In this document: one piece after another, positions 1-11,480 of the stretch
Numbering within the stretch: position 1 is the first letter of the stretch
How the letters are laid out: every line of letters starts with the position of its first letter
Assembly (NCBI GenBank): GCA_039707655.1
Contig: CM077668.1
Span: 398,377,630 to 398,441,629 of the forward strand
DNA: 64,000 nucleotides
Source of the DNA: Elymus sibiricus
Taxonomy: Eukaryota; Streptophyta; Magnoliopsida; Poales; Poaceae
Direction: 5' to 3'
Notes under the pieces: generated by a model
Databases searched by the model: none
The model's input: the letters and a program-made list of their open reading frames with translations, nothing else
What the model was told of the DNA's origin: nothing
Position numbers and translations under genes: made by a program

Positions 1-412
1 GAAAATTAAGGTGACCAACTTTATTGCAAAGTTCACAAGTAATGGGATGAAGAGAGCATAATTTTGTAGCAAATTCATCTATCACTTTGAGCAAAAAATT
101 GGTTCTATCATGTTTATGCTTCTTACAAAATCTATCATCCCTATAAGGCAAGTCTTCACAAACTTTATGCACTCCACAAAATTTGACATGCTTATAAGAA
201 ACATTTTTGTCATGACTAGTGCAATCATCATTAGTATTTTGGATATTCATAGAATTCATACTAACAACATTGCAATCATGCTCATCATTCAAAGATTTTA
301 TGCGAAACATTTTATTGAATTCTTCTTCTATCAATTGAGCACAATTTTCCGCTCCATCATTTTCAAGAAAGACATGATAAAGACGAATAATATGAGGCAA
401 CCTCAATTCCAT
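1..412 (-). CDS. Partial ORF of a Gypsy-type element with CCHC-knuckle-like motif
   Basis: Reading leftward from an ATG at 412-410, the frame stays open for about 137 codons and runs off the window edge. It is rich in Asn, Asp, His and Cys. Near the edge it contains CELCNKVGH, a C-x2-C-x4-H pattern like the first three ligands of a retroviral-type zinc knuckle; the fourth ligand would lie outside the window. The first third (FLENDGAENC, then EHDCN about 35 residues on) resembles the ORF at 2433-3281 (LLENHESENC, then KHDCN), so both elements carry the same protein family. It lies just inside the primer-binding site, where gag sits in LTR elements, but I see no clear capsid motif. Role inferred: gag-like or accessory protein of a high-copy Triticeae Gypsy family. 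Confidence 0.5.
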   Translation of the reverse strand, partial: MELRLPHIIRLYHVFLENDGAENCAQLIEEEFNKMFRIKSLNDEHDCNVVSMNSMNIQNTNDDCTSHDKNVSYKHVKFCGVHKVCEDLPYRDDRFCKKHKHDRTNFLLKVIDEFATKLCSLHPITCELCNKVGHLNF

Positions 413-509
413 TTTTTTGTAGTTTTCTTTTATAAACCAAACTAGTGATAAAACAAGAAACTAAAATATTCGATTGCAAGATCTAAAGATATACCTTCAA
501 GCACTCACC

Positions 510-527
510 TCCCCGGCAACGGCACCA
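510..527 (-). other. Primer-binding site complementary to tRNA-Asp
   Basis: The plus strand reads TCCCCGGCAACGGCACCA, which matches the 3' end of plant tRNA-Asp (..CGGCGCCA) with one change. The element on the minus strand therefore has a tRNA-Asp primer site next to its LTR, about 10 nt inside the LTR end at 538. This fixes the element's orientation as minus, with its body extending left. Confidence 0.75.
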
Positions 528-537
528 GAAAAGAGCT

Positions 538-2216
538 TGATATCTACTACACAACTTATTCTTGTAGACTCGTGTTGGGCCTCCAAGCGCAGAGTTTTGT
601 AGGACAGTAGCAATTTTCCCTCAAGTGGATGACCTAAGGTTTATCAATCCGTGGGAGGCGTAGGTTGAAGATGGTATCTCTCAAACAACGCTGCAACCAA
701 ATACAAGAAATCTCTTGTGTCCCCAACACACCCAATACAATGGTAGATTGTATAGGTGCACTAGTTCGGCGAAGAGATGGTGATAAAAGTGTAGTATGGA
801 TAGTAGATATAGGTTTTTGTAATCTGAAAATATAAAAACAGCAAGGTAGCAAGTAACAAAAGTGAGCACAAACGGTATTGCAATGCTTAAAAACAAGGCC
901 TAGGGTTCATACTTTCGCTAGTGCAATCTCTCAACAATGCTAACATAATTGGATCATATAACAATCCCTCAATGTGCGACAAAAAATCACTCCAAAGTTC
1001 CTATTCGCGGAGAACATAAGATAGAAATTGTTGTAGGGTACGAAACCACCTCAAAGTTATCCTTTCCGATCAATCTATTGAGCCATCCCTATAAGTGTCA
1101 CGAATAGCCCTAGAGTTCGTACTAAAATAACACCATATGAAACACATCAACCAACCCTAATGTCACCTAGATACTCCAATGTCACCACAAGTATCCGTGA
1201 GTTGATTATTCGATATGCATCAAACAACTTCAGGTTCATAATATTCAATCCAACACAAAGAACTTCAAGGAGCACCCCAAAGTTTCTATCGGAGAAAAGA
1301 TAATGAAAACGTGTATCAACCCATATGCATAGATTACCCCAATGTCACCGCGGGAATCCGCGAGTTGAGTGCCAAAACATATATCAAGTGAATCAATATA
1401 ATACCCCATTGTCACCACGGGTATTCATATGCAAGACATACATCAAGTGTTCTCAAATCTGAAATATTCAATCCGACAATAACGAAACCTCAAAGGGAAA
1501 AGATTCGATTCATCACAACAAGGATAGAGAGGGAAGAAACACCATATGATCCAACTATATTAACAAAGCTTGCGGTACATCAAGATCGTACCAAATCAAG
1601 AACGCGAGAGAGAGAGAGAGATAAAACACATAGCTACTGGTACAAACCCTCAGCCCCGAGGGTGAACTACTCCCTCCTCGTCATGGAGACCACCGGGATG
1701 ATGAAGATGGCCTCCGGTGATGATTCCCCCCTCCGGCAGGGTGCCGAAAAAGGGCTGTAGATTAGATTGTGGAGGTGCAGAGGCTTGCGGCGGCGTAAAA
1801 ACTCATCTAGGTTAACTTTCGGTTTTTTTGAATATATATGATTTTTTGGCGTTGGAATCACGCGAAGAAGGGCCACAGGGGGCCCACGAGGCACCAGGGC
1901 GCGCCTGGGGGGTGGCGCGCCCTGGTGGCTCGTGGGGCCCCTGTGGGTCTTCTGGCCTCCTCCCGAAGCTTCTAGTGTCTCTTATGTTCCAAAAAAAATC
2001 GTCAAAAAGTTTCGCTGCATTTGGACTTCATTTGATATAGATTTTCTGGAAAACCAAAAACAAGCAGAAAACAACAACTAGCACTGGGCACTAGGTCAAT
2101 ATGTTAGTCCATGAAAATCATATAAAAGCCATATAAAAGTGCACCAAAATCATACAAAACTATAATAAACATTGCATGAATACTTCATAAATTATAGATA
2201 CGTTGGAGACGTATCG
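538..2216 (-). mobile_element. 5' LTR of a minus-strand Gypsy-type retrotransposon
   Basis: On the minus strand the LTR begins CGATACGTCTCCAACGTATC near 2216 and ends ..TAGTAGATATCA at 538, giving about 1.68 kb. The first base is C where TG would be canonical. The order LTR then tRNA-Asp primer site then ORF (leftward) shows this is the upstream LTR of an element running out of the window on the left. A TA-rich stretch around 1832-1842 (ATATATATG) is a possible core promoter. The LTR is recognisably related to the plus LTR at 6164-7719: both share the start, the segment around the GCGCGCC run, and the CCGCCGCAAGCCTCTG stretch. They are too diverged to be a pair. A (GA)n run sits at about 1604-1620. 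Confidence 0.8.
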
Positions 2217-2432
2217 GGGAGACATCATCAAAATTACCAAGTACCTTCGCACAAATTATCATCCACTTGCATTTACTTTATTTACCTTTTATTTGCATTT
2301 ACCTCTCGTTTTCATCTCCCCCGCTTCTAATTTTTTTTTACAAAAAAACAAAAATATTTTTATTTGCTTGCTTGCTTTTATTGCCATGACAACACTCAAG
2401 AACAGAAAGTAAAACAAAAATTTAAGATCACT

Positions 2433-3281
2433 ATGGATCCTCATCCACTTGCTAATCTTTTTAAAAGATCCAATTATAATGAACCAATTGCTAGTGCTCT
2501 TGATTTTCTCTATGAAGTTTTGCTTGAAAATCATGAATCTGAAAATTGTGATGAAGTGTTAGAACAAGAAATTTATAAAGTGATTCATGATAGCTCCTTG
2601 ATTGAAAAGCATGATTGCAATGATGTTACTATAAATTCTATTATTGTGAATTGAGCTAATAATATGCAAAACTACAAGCTTGGGGATGATAATTTTGTTA
2701 TGTCCACTAATTATTGCAATGATCATGATTGGGGTGATGATGCTTCTTATGATCTTGAAAATTTATTTAAGCCTCATGATGAATATGTTATTGATAATAA
2801 TGTTTGCAATAATATTGAAAGTGGGTTTGGAAGAGTGTCAACTTTAGGTAAAAAGAATCCCACATATTCGGAGAGTGTTCAATCTTATGAATTTTTTGAT
2901 AAATGTGGGTTTGGAGAGGTCATGACTTTAGTTGATGTTAATCCCACTATCTTGGAAGATTATAAAACTTTTATGCATGTGGATCATGAAGATAAAATTG
3001 TATATGATAGCTATATTGTTGAATTTGATTATGATCCTACATGTAATTATTATGAGAGAGGAAAATATGGCTGTAGAAATTTTCATGTTACTCAATTGCC
3101 TCTCTTGAAGTTCAAATTGTTAATGCTTCGTTCTTCTTCCTTGCATATGCTAGATACTTCTTGTCTTGATAACTTGTTTGCTTATAAAATGCCTATGCAT
3201 AGGAAGTATGTTAGACTTAAATATGTTTCTTACATGCTATATGATGCTCTCTTTGTGCTTCAATTCTTATCTTTTATGTGA
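2433..3281 (+). pseudogene. Orphan ORF of a Triticeae Gypsy-type element, one in-frame stop
   Basis: From ATG 2433 the frame reads MDPHPLANLFKRSNY and continues to a TGA at 2652-2654. The same frame then stays open to a stop ending at 3281, so one nonsense change interrupts a protein of about 280 residues. It is acidic and Asn/Asp-rich and has no gag-pol motif I can identify. An internal duplication is visible: SGFGRVSTLGKKNPT is followed about 30 residues later by CGFGEVMTLVDVNPT. The N-terminal third resembles the minus-strand ORF at 1-412. Function unknown; the family appears specific to these Triticeae elements. A gag-derived or accessory protein is possible. Confidence 0.5.
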
Positions 3282-6148
3282 GCATCATTAAAATTTCGAA
3301 GCCTATCTTAATGGCTATAAAGAAAGAGCTTGTTGGGAGACAATCCAATAATTTTTTATTCTGTTCTTGAGTGTTTGCATGATTATAGATTCTGTTAGGA
3401 TTATGTTTTTATGTTTTAATTAGTGGTTGTTCCAAGTAATGCCTTTGGGATGATTTGGAAGATAGTATAATTGATGCTGTTTGGAAAACAGAAAGTTTTG
3501 CGTCCAGTGCTGGAATTTTAATTCTGTACTGGGAAGTCAGAAAAATCTGAAATTTTTACACAGTATTGGTATATGAATTGCCCACGTTGTCCTAATTTTT
3601 CAAAAAAATTGGAGTAACAGAATTATGGATTTTAAATAGATCTTTACAGACTGTTCTGTTTTATACAGATTCTGTTTTTGTTGCATAGTTTGCTTATTTT
3701 GATGAATCTATGGATTGTATCGGGGGGTATGAGTCATGGAGAAGTTGGAGTACAGTATAATTATGCCAATATTAAATATGAATCAATTTACAACAGTACC
3801 TAAAGTTTAAGATTTGTTTGTTATACTAACGGATCTCACGAGGTTTCTGTTTAGTTTTGTGTGCTGAAATTTTCAAGTTTTGGGTGAGACTACGGTGGAC
3901 AAAGGAATAAGGAGTGTCAAGAGTCTAAGCTTGGGGATGCCCAAGGCACCCCAAGGTAATATTCAAGGAAGAATCAAGCGTCTAAGCTTGGGGATGCCTC
4001 GGAAGGCATCCCCTCTTTCGTCTACAATCTATCGGTAACTCACTTGAAGCTATATTTTTATTCATCACATGATATGTGTTTTATTTGGAGTGTCTTGTGA
4101 AATAGTTTGTTTGCTTTTTTTTTCTTTTTAGTTTTTCACAATCATCTTTGCTGAACACACCTTTTTGAGAGGGACACACATTATTCGTAATTTGGTAGAA
4201 TACTCTATGTGCTTCACTTATATCTTTTGAGCTAGGCAGTTGCTCTAGTGCTTCACTTATATCTTTTAGAGCACGGCGGTGATGATATTTTAAAGAAATA
4301 GTTGCACTCTCATGCTTCACTTATATCTTTTTGAGAGTCTCATGGTAGCAATGGTAATATGCACGGGTTATGAATTTGGACCTGATATGATAGGTATTCA
4401 AGAGGGATATAATAAAAACTTTCATGTAGATCACTGAATATGATAAATTTGATTCCTTGCAATAGTTTTGCGAAATTAAGATGGTAATATGTGGGAGGTA
4501 TTAGAAGATAATTGTGGTTTAGTAAGAATAATTGTGTTAAGGTTTGTGATTCCCGAAGCATGCACGTATGGTCTGTCGTTATGCTAAGAAGTTGGAGCAT
4601 GAATTATTATTGATTGACTTCCTTTGTGTGGCGGTCGAGGGTGCGCGATGGTTAACTCATACCAACCTCCCCTCTAGGGGCATGCGTAGTAGTACTTTGC
4701 TTTGAGGGCTAATAAACTTTCGCAATAAGTATGTGAGCTCTTTATGACTAATGTGAGTCCATGAATTATACGCACTCTCACCCTTCCGCAGTTTGCTAGC
4801 CTCTTCAGTACCATGCATTGCCCTTTCTCACATCGAGAGTTGGTGCAAACTTCGCCGGTGCATCCAAACCCCGTGATATGATACGCTCTATCACACATAA
4901 GCCTCTTTATATCTTCCTCAAAACAGCCACCATACCTACCTATCATGGCATTTCCATAGCCATTTCGAGATATATTGCCATGCAACTTCCACCGTTCTAT
5001 TTTTTTTATGACACGCATCATCATTGTCATATTGCTTTACATGATCGTATAGCTGACATAGTATTTGTGACTCAGCCACCGTTCATCATTTTCATACATG
5101 TTACGCTAGCATCATTGCACATCCTGGTACACTACCAGAGGCATTCATATAGAGTCATATTTTTTGTTCTAGTTTCGAGTTGTAATTTTTAGTTGTAAGT
5201 AAATAGAGGTGTGATGATCATCATTATTATAGCATTGTCCCAGTGAGGAAAGGATGACGGTGGCTATGATTCCCCCACAAGTCGGGATGAGACTCCGGAC
5301 AAAAAAAAGAGGCGAAAAAGAGCCATGAAAAAAAATATATATATAAAATAAAGAAAAAAAATAAATGAGAGAAAAAGAGAGAAGGGCCAATGTTACTATC
5401 TTTTTCCACACTTGTGCTTCAGAGTAGCACCATGTTTTTCATATAGAGAGTCTCCTATTTTGTCACTTTCATATACTAGTGGGAATTTTTCATTATAGAA
5501 CTTGGCTTGTATATTCCGATGATGGGCTTCCTCAAATGCCCGAGGTGTTCATGAGCAAGCAAGTTGGATGCACACCCACTTAGTTTTCATGTTGAGCTTT
5601 CATACACTTATAGCTCTTAGTGCATCCGTTGCATGGCAATCCCTACTCCTCGCATTGACTGATTGTTGGGCATCTCCAAAGCCCATTGATTAGCCTCGTT
5701 GATGTGAGACTTTCTCCATTTTTGACTTCTCCTATTTATCTCTATCACCATACTCTATTCCACTCATAGTGCTATATCCATGGCTTGCGCTCATGTATTG
5801 CATGGGAGTTAAAAAAGCTGAAGCGCGTTAAAAAGTATGAACCAATTGCTTGGCTAAAACCGGGTTTGTTCATGATAAATACTTTGTGTGAAGAAGATGG
5901 AGCATGACAGGAATATATGATTTTGTAGGGATAACGTTCTTTAGCATTTTTATTTTGAAAGACATGATTGTTTGCTAGTATGCCTGAGTATTGATGTTTT
6001 TATATCAAATTATAGACTATTGCTTTGAATCATTTGGATCTTATTATTCATATCGTAAGAGAGAGATTACATGATGAAACATGATAAGTAGCATTTCACA
6101 TCAAAAATTATGTTTTTATCATTAGCTACTCGAGGACGAGCAGGAATT
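3282..6148 (+). other. Non-coding interior of the Gypsy-type element
   Basis: No convincing gene in about 2.9 kb. It contains two copies of a TAAGCTTGGGGATGC motif (3926-3940 and 3983-3997), repeated again in altered form at the polypurine tract, three copies of GCTTCACTTATATCTTTT (4211, 4250, 4314), and a low-complexity A/T tract near 5330-5350. These fit a large non-autonomous LTR element. Confidence 0.5.
4211..4331 (+). repeat. Three interspersed copies of an 18-bp motif
   Basis: GCTTCACTTATATCTTTT occurs at 4211-4228, 4250-4267 and 4314-4331, each followed by a GAG-containing stretch. The spacing is irregular, about 39 and 64 bp. No function is evident. Confidence 0.6.
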
Positions 6149-6163
6149 AAGCTTGGAGATGCT
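6149..6163 (+). other. Polypurine tract next to the 3' LTR
   Basis: TAAGCTTGGAGATGC lies immediately before the LTR start TGATACG at 6164, where second-strand priming would occur. A G/A-rich run (GAGGACGAGCAGGAA) lies just upstream. Confidence 0.5.
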
Positions 6164-7719
6164 TGATACGTCTCCAACGTATCTATAATTTTTGATTGTT
6201 CCATGCTATTATAGTATCAATCTTGGATGTTTTTATATGCAATTGTATGCAATTATATATTATTTTTTGGGACTAACCTATTAACCCAGTGCCTAGTGCC
6301 AGTTGTTGTTTTCTGCTTTTTTTGGCTTTTCAGAGAAACAGTACCAAATGAAGTCCAAATGCCACGAAACTTTTTGGTGATTTTTCTCGGACAAAAGAAA
6401 CCTGGGAAGCTTCGGGAGGAGGCGAGAAGCCCCACGGGGGCTTCACAAGGCACTAGGGCGCGCCCCAGGGGGGCGCCGTAGTACCTTGTGGGGCCCACGT
6501 GACTCCTTTTGACCTAATTCCACTTCTATAAATTCACAAATATTGGAAAAACCCCCAGAGAGCCAGAAGAGAAAACCTTTCCGCCGCCGCAAGCCTCTGT
6601 TCTTCCACGATCCCATCTGGAGGCCTTTTCCGGTACTTTGCCGGAGGGGGAATCGATCACAGAGGGCTTTTACATCAACCTTGCTGCCCTGCAGATGATG
6701 TGTGAGTAGTTTACCACGGACCTACGAGTCCATAGCTAGTAGCTAGATGGCTTCTTCTCTCTCTTTGATCTTCAATACAATGTTCTCCTCGATGTTCTTA
6801 GAGTTCTATCCGATGTAATCTTCTTTTGCGGTGTGTTTGTTGGGATCTGATGAATTGTGAGTTTATGATCAGATTATTCATGAGAAATATTTGAGTCTTC
6901 TCTGAACTCTTTTATGCATGATTGTTATAACTTTGTATTTCTCTCTGATCTATCGGTTTAGTTTGGCCTACTAGATTGATTTATCTTGCAATGGGAGAGG
7001 TGCTTTGTGATGGGTTTAATCTTGCGGTGCTCAATCCCAGTGACAGAAAGGGACATGACACGTATTTGTATTGTTGCCATTAAGGATAAAAAGATGGGGT
7101 TTATTCATATTGCTTGAATTTGCTTCTCTACATCATGTCATCTTGCTTAAGGCGTTACTCTGTTTCATACTTAATACCCTAGATGCGTGCTGGATAGCGG
7201 TCGATGGGTCGAGTAATAGTAGTAGATGCAGGCAGGAGTCGGTCTATTTGTCTCGGACGTAATGCCTATATACATGATCATTGCCATGAATCTGTCATAA
7301 TTATTTGCTTTTCTAACAATTGCCCAACAGTAATTTGTTTACCCACCGTATGCTTCTATGCTCAAGAGAGAAGCCTCTAGTGAAAACTATGGTCCCCGGG
7401 TCTATCTTTATCATATAAAAAAATCTAAAAATACCTTGCTGCAATTTATTTATTTTTATTTTAATTAGTAGTTTAGTTTATCTATTTATCTCGATAAGAT
7501 TTAATCCTTGCAAATAACCGCTAGGAGGATTGACAACCTTCTTATTTGCGATGGGTGCAAGTGTTTGCTCTTGTGTGTGCGGGTGCGCTTAACGGAATTT
7601 TGCTTGGTTCTCCTACTGGATTGATAACCTTGGTTCTTAACTGAGGGAAATACTTATCTCTACTGTACTGCATCATCCTCTTCTCTTCGGGGAAATACCA
7701 ACGCAGACTACAAGTAGCA
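6164..7719 (+). mobile_element. 3' LTR of the plus-strand Gypsy-type element
   Basis: Starts TGATACGTCTCCAACGTATC at 6164 and appears to end ..CAAGTAGCA near 7719, about 1.56 kb with TG..CA ends. A TATA-like TATAAATT at about 6528 lies upstream of a CCGCCGCAAGCCTCTG stretch and is the likely LTR promoter. The right end is less certain than the left because the neighbouring retroposon remnant starts almost at once. Confidence 0.65.
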
Positions 7720-7729
7720 ACTGTCAAGG

Positions 7730-8395
7730 TAGTACAAAGAACACCAGAAGTAAAAAATACATCTAGGTCCGTAGACCACCTAGCGATGACTACTAACACT
7801 GGAGTGAGCCGATGGCGCGCCGTCGTCTTCGCCCCTCCCTCATCGGATCAGGGCAAACCTTGTTATAGTAGACAGTCGGGAAGTCGTCGTGCTAAGTCCC
7901 CATAGGACCAGCGCACCAGAACAGCAACCGCCGTCGATGAAGAGAAGCGTAGATCGGAAGGATCCAACCTGTAGACACACGAGCACAGACGAACGAAGAC
8001 AAGATCCACGTGGATCCACCGAAGACAAATGCCAACCGAATCTCGTGAGATCCGCCAAAGACAAACCTCCACACGCCCTCCGATGATGCTAGAAACACCA
8101 CCAGGACGGGGACAAGGCGGGGAGAACCTTATTCCATCTTTAGAGAGCCGCTGCCGCCTCGCCTCTCTGAGCAGGACACAAACTCTATCAAAACTCAAAA
8201 GAGCATGAAAAAACAAAGCCCTCCCGCCGGGAAGGGCCGGGATCCACCACGCCTCCATGGCCCTAAGACCACAGGAGACGAGGTAGACCAACGACGGCAC
8301 CGACGGGAGGCACGAGAAACCCTAGCCAAGGGTTCTCTTTCTTTCCTTGGAAGAAAGAAAACGATCAGGCCACTTGGCAAACGTTATGCATGCAA
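7730..8395 (-). mobile_element. Antisense non-LTR retroposon copy, family X
   Basis: GC-rich and without an ORF. Read on the minus strand its 3' part is GGTCTACGGACCTAGATG followed by a T-rich stretch and TACTTCTGGTGTTCTTTG. The same end occurs in sense at 50025-50085 (GGTCCATGGACCTCGATG, then TGTACTTCTGGTGAAT). The two copies therefore belong to one dispersed family. A retroposon is inferred from the conserved 3' end and ragged 5' end; no clear target duplication was found here. Not recognised by name. Confidence 0.45.
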
Positions 8396-9190
8396 TTAAA
8401 TCTTGCCTTCTTCATGCATATATCTCTTTGCCCATCATCCAAGGAAACATATATATGAGGTAATAAATATTTCGGATGCCTAAACCACTTCAATTGAAAG
8501 AATGAACGTAATGCAAGCATTTTCGATCCCTACCTTGTTGCTCTATTTTTGGCTACACTATTTCTTTTCATTTCTAGTCTTCCTTCAACTTTAAATTTTT
8601 TCATAACCAGTAACTCTAAAATTACATGAACATTTTTTTAAATGTGTCAAACATTTTTTTAATTACATGAATTTTTCAGTGCATGTTTTTTTTTTCAAAT
8701 TCCATTTTTTTTATAAAAATGCATTGAACAAATTTTGAAATCTGATGATCATTCTATTTTGTTACATGAATATATTTTAATTAATGTACTTTTTAATTAA
8801 TGACCAACTTTTTAATGCACTGAACATTTTTTAATCACATGAACATTTAAAAAAATGTGTTGAATACTTTTAAAAGTACATGATTTGTAATGCATGAATA
8901 GTTTTCTAATTATTGTACTTTTTTAAAAAATGCATCAAAAACTTTTTTGTTACATGAAAAATGCATGAATTTAGCTACTCTATTCAACAGTGCAGACTAC
9001 GGTCAAAATTCGTGTCCAGCTATGTGGTAGTGACTCGTGAGTGAGCGCAGTTTTTTTGGGGTGGCCAAGGCGAGCGACAGTCCATTACAACTCGCTCTAT
9101 GGGCGAGACATATACTTTCATGCCCATGGAATGACCCGGCCGGCCTTGAACTGAAGACTTTCACGGGCAACTCCGACTCGGATCGGATTG
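8396..9190. other. AT-rich degenerate repeat region, no gene
   Basis: Between about 8600 and 8960 the sequence is a loose series of ACATGAA and CATTTTTT(AA) motifs, such as ATTACATGAACATTTTTT. The same style recurs at 58.2-59.2 kb, so this is probably the decayed interior of a common transposon. Nothing coding is seen. Confidence 0.4.
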
Positions 9191-10236
9191 CCCTGTGTGT
9201 GCACGTGCGTACTTAGATAAATGTTGCCACGCATTCTTTTGTCAGCTTTATCTCGTGGACTCTCAAAGTGCGGCAAACATGGCAGCGCTGCCACCTTGGC
9301 CGCATGAACTGGCGTTGACAGAGACCCACGTCACACCCCCACGACGAACTTGTCACCTATGGCGAGGCCCGCCATCGTCCACACAAGTACCCTTGTTCTG
9401 TGTGCATCCAGGGCGACGTTTCCCTGTGCTCTAGGAGCCGCAGGACCGAGGCCATAGGACAACCATGGGGCTGGCACATCCTAGTGGTCGGATCCCGTCT
9501 CCAGGGAGTAGCTCGACTATCGAGTTGAGGTCCCCAACCTGATCACCACCGTCTTTCTGAGCCACGATGCCCTCCACGAACTCATCCACGGGATGCTCGC
9601 CGAGGCGCGGGCGACCTCCCTGAAGACAACTGGTGTCGGGTTTTTTCTACGGGATACCATGAGAATGGACATTGCCTCCCCAGATTCGCTGCAAGGCCGA
9701 GGAAAGGGGTGTGTGTGTGTGTGGTGGGGGGGGGGGGGGGGGGGGGGGGCACTCTGGGTATGTTTGGTCCACAACGAGCCCAAGGCACTAGTCTTGAGGC
9801 CGCCGCTAAAGAAGAAGAAACTGATGCCACCAGAGCTCTAGCAGCACCTGACGGCTAAAAGCGTCGGCATGAGTCGAGCGAGATGTGCCCCGTAATTTTG
9901 TTGGACCTGGAGGCCGTCAGGCTTCTGTGCTCCCACCCCTTCCATACCGCGTGCATCACGCCATGGTTCTACCACGTGTCGACATGCCCATTTTGCCACT
10001 ACAACATCATGTAGTGCTTGAATTTTGTCAGAACATCGCGTGGCTCGACTTTTCCATGTCTATGGTGCCCCAGACTCATGCTGTCCCTCATTGATGAACT
10101 GAATTATGGCACGATGTGTATGGGCTCTTGTTGATGGCAACATCATGGAGCATATGAGCTGCATGTAGGCCTTATCGGCGAAGCACTCACTTTTCTCAAT
10201 GATCCAGTCGCTATCCCATGAAGATATTACTATGCT
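9191..10236. other. Unassigned region with short open stretches
   Basis: Moderately GC-rich, with open stretches around 9195-9434, 9540-9700 and 9885-10094. None resembles a domain I know, and stops and low complexity intervene. It may be the upstream remnant of the element or gene that supplied the RNase H-like pseudogene at 10.2-10.85 kb. Confidence 0.3.
9709..9749 (+). repeat. (GT)n followed by a run of 24 G
   Basis: A (GT)8 tract ends at about 9724 and is followed by an uninterrupted G run at 9726-9749. It could form a G-quadruplex, and its assembled length should be treated with caution. Confidence 0.85.
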
Positions 10237-10860
10237 ATGCGCAATTTCTCTTATTATGCAAATATTTCAAAAACTTTAAAATTTGTTCGAAGCTTCCCAG
10301 GTGAACTACAACTATCTAACAATGATGTGATTCATGTGAAGGTTACTCCCCACGCTCGGACTATTCCAGTGCACCGGGGCTGGCTCCCTCCACCACCGGT
10401 GGGATATGCGAAGATTAATGTGGATGCCCCGGTGGGAAAGAACCAGCATGTAGGAAGTGTTACAACGATGGTGTGGGATGAACATGGTAACTAGTTGGGA
10501 TCTATGTCAGTGATTGTCTCGAGCACCGATGACCCGGAGCTCCTCTGAGATGCTAGCATGCATGACCGGAAGCATTGCCCTGGCAGCTGACCTTACACTG
10601 CAGGCCTACAGTGGATGTGTGTGTCGCCCGACTGTCTCACGATCATATCCAGTCCGAAGATTGTTTGCTGCGGACGCTCAGATTATTAAAGAAGTCAAAG
10701 CTCAGTCGGCAGAGTTTGAATCAGCTGAATTCACACCATGAGAAGACAACGCATAATGGTGAAGCCTGTGCCTTGGCGTGCTCCACGATTTCCTTCGTAC
10801 CAGGCTGCCATTTTGGTTGGGTTTGGGGACAGATGGAATTTGTACGAATACTTAAATATA
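10237..10860 (+). pseudogene. RNase H-like (RVT_3-type) pseudogene fragment
   Basis: In pieces across frames the region reads RGWLPPPPVGYAKINVDAPV, then VGSVTTMVWDEHGN, a stop, then ALAADLTLQ, then IIKEVKAQSAEFE and, after a one-base shift near 10735, HEKTTHNGEACALA. This order matches the plant RNase H-like domain of LINE and retroposed genes: the K.N.DA start, the D..G turn, the DL.LQ helix, and the final H....N..A..LA block. At least two frame breaks and a stop make it dead. It sits about 0.3 kb upstream of the tandem duplication and is probably a LINE remnant. Confidence 0.6.
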
Positions 10861-11180
10861 AACTGCGTGTTGGCAAAAAAATAATCACTCTTTTTATACC
10901 AGCGTGCAAAATCTAAGTTGCATTAGTGTCTTGATAGACATAAGAGAAAATCTCGACCAACAAATATAATGTGCTTGATCTACATAATATCCCACATGCG
11001 TAGGCACATAGCCTAGCTGATGACAGTTGTATAACATGATACACTCATCGGTCTGATACGCTAGAGATAGACCAATTTGCACAAGCTGGACACCAACGGT
11101 GGTTGGTCTGTTGATTTCAATGATGTACGCACTATGCAGTGACAGCATTAGTTAGACCAGAAGATTACATGCACGGGTCA
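10861..11180. other. Short spacer, nothing recognised
   Basis: About 320 bp between the RNase H-like pseudogene and the tandem duplication. No ORF, repeat or terminal structure stands out. Confidence 0.4.
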
Positions 11181-11240
11181 GAAAAAACTTTCAAATAGAG
11201 TAATGAGTGTGCTAATCAAACGCTACTCTATATGTTGAGG

Positions 11241-11480
11241 TTAACATGGCAAAGTAGTGGTAGCTCTCGAATGTCGACAGAGCACCGTTGCATTCCACCA
11301 AAGGTCGTCGCCGATTGCAGCATCGAAGCCAGTTAAAGTTAATGGCCTATCAGCACTCACGTCAAGCATTTGTTTGTTTTGGGTAATGATCGGTGTCGTA
11401 TGCTTACACAAATCAGAAGACTGAAGAGTGTAGACGAAAATAATGATGATGCTTATGATGTGTAATTTAATTGCACGCAT
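11241..11480 (-). CDS. Candidate small secreted peptide, copy 1
   Basis: A 79-codon frame begins MRAIKLHIISIIIIFVYTLQ, a basic N-terminus followed by a hydrophobic core as in a signal peptide. It continues with LCKH, an N-glycosylation-type NAT, VLCRH and ends LPC, three cysteines in all. The context before the ATG is purine-rich (GAGAGGAAAG). The same frame is preserved without indel or stop in the second duplication unit (13174-13413), although the flanks carry indels. By eye the copies differ at 17 bases, 16 amino-acid changing and one silent. That pattern does not show purifying selection: it fits either non-coding drift or diversifying change. No known family recognised; it could also be one exon of a larger gene. 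Confidence 0.3.
   Translation of the reverse strand: MRAIKLHIISIIIIFVYTLQSSDLCKHTTPIITQNKQMLDVSADRPLTLTGFDAAIGDDLWWNATVLCRHSRATTTLPC

Larger units (their letters stand above)
2217..7719 (+). mobile_element. Plus-strand Gypsy-type retrotransposon, internal region plus 3' LTR
   Basis: The left edge starts with GGGGAGACATC, the tail of a tRNA-Asp type primer site, so the internal region of a plus-strand element begins here; its 5' LTR is not in the window. It carries an orphan ORF with one nonsense codon (2433-3281), about 2.9 kb of sequence without a recognisable gene, a purine-rich tract and one LTR. No protease, reverse transcriptase, RNase H or integrase was seen, so it is a non-autonomous derivative. 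It appears to have been split when the minus-strand element landed in its primer site. Confidence 0.7.
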
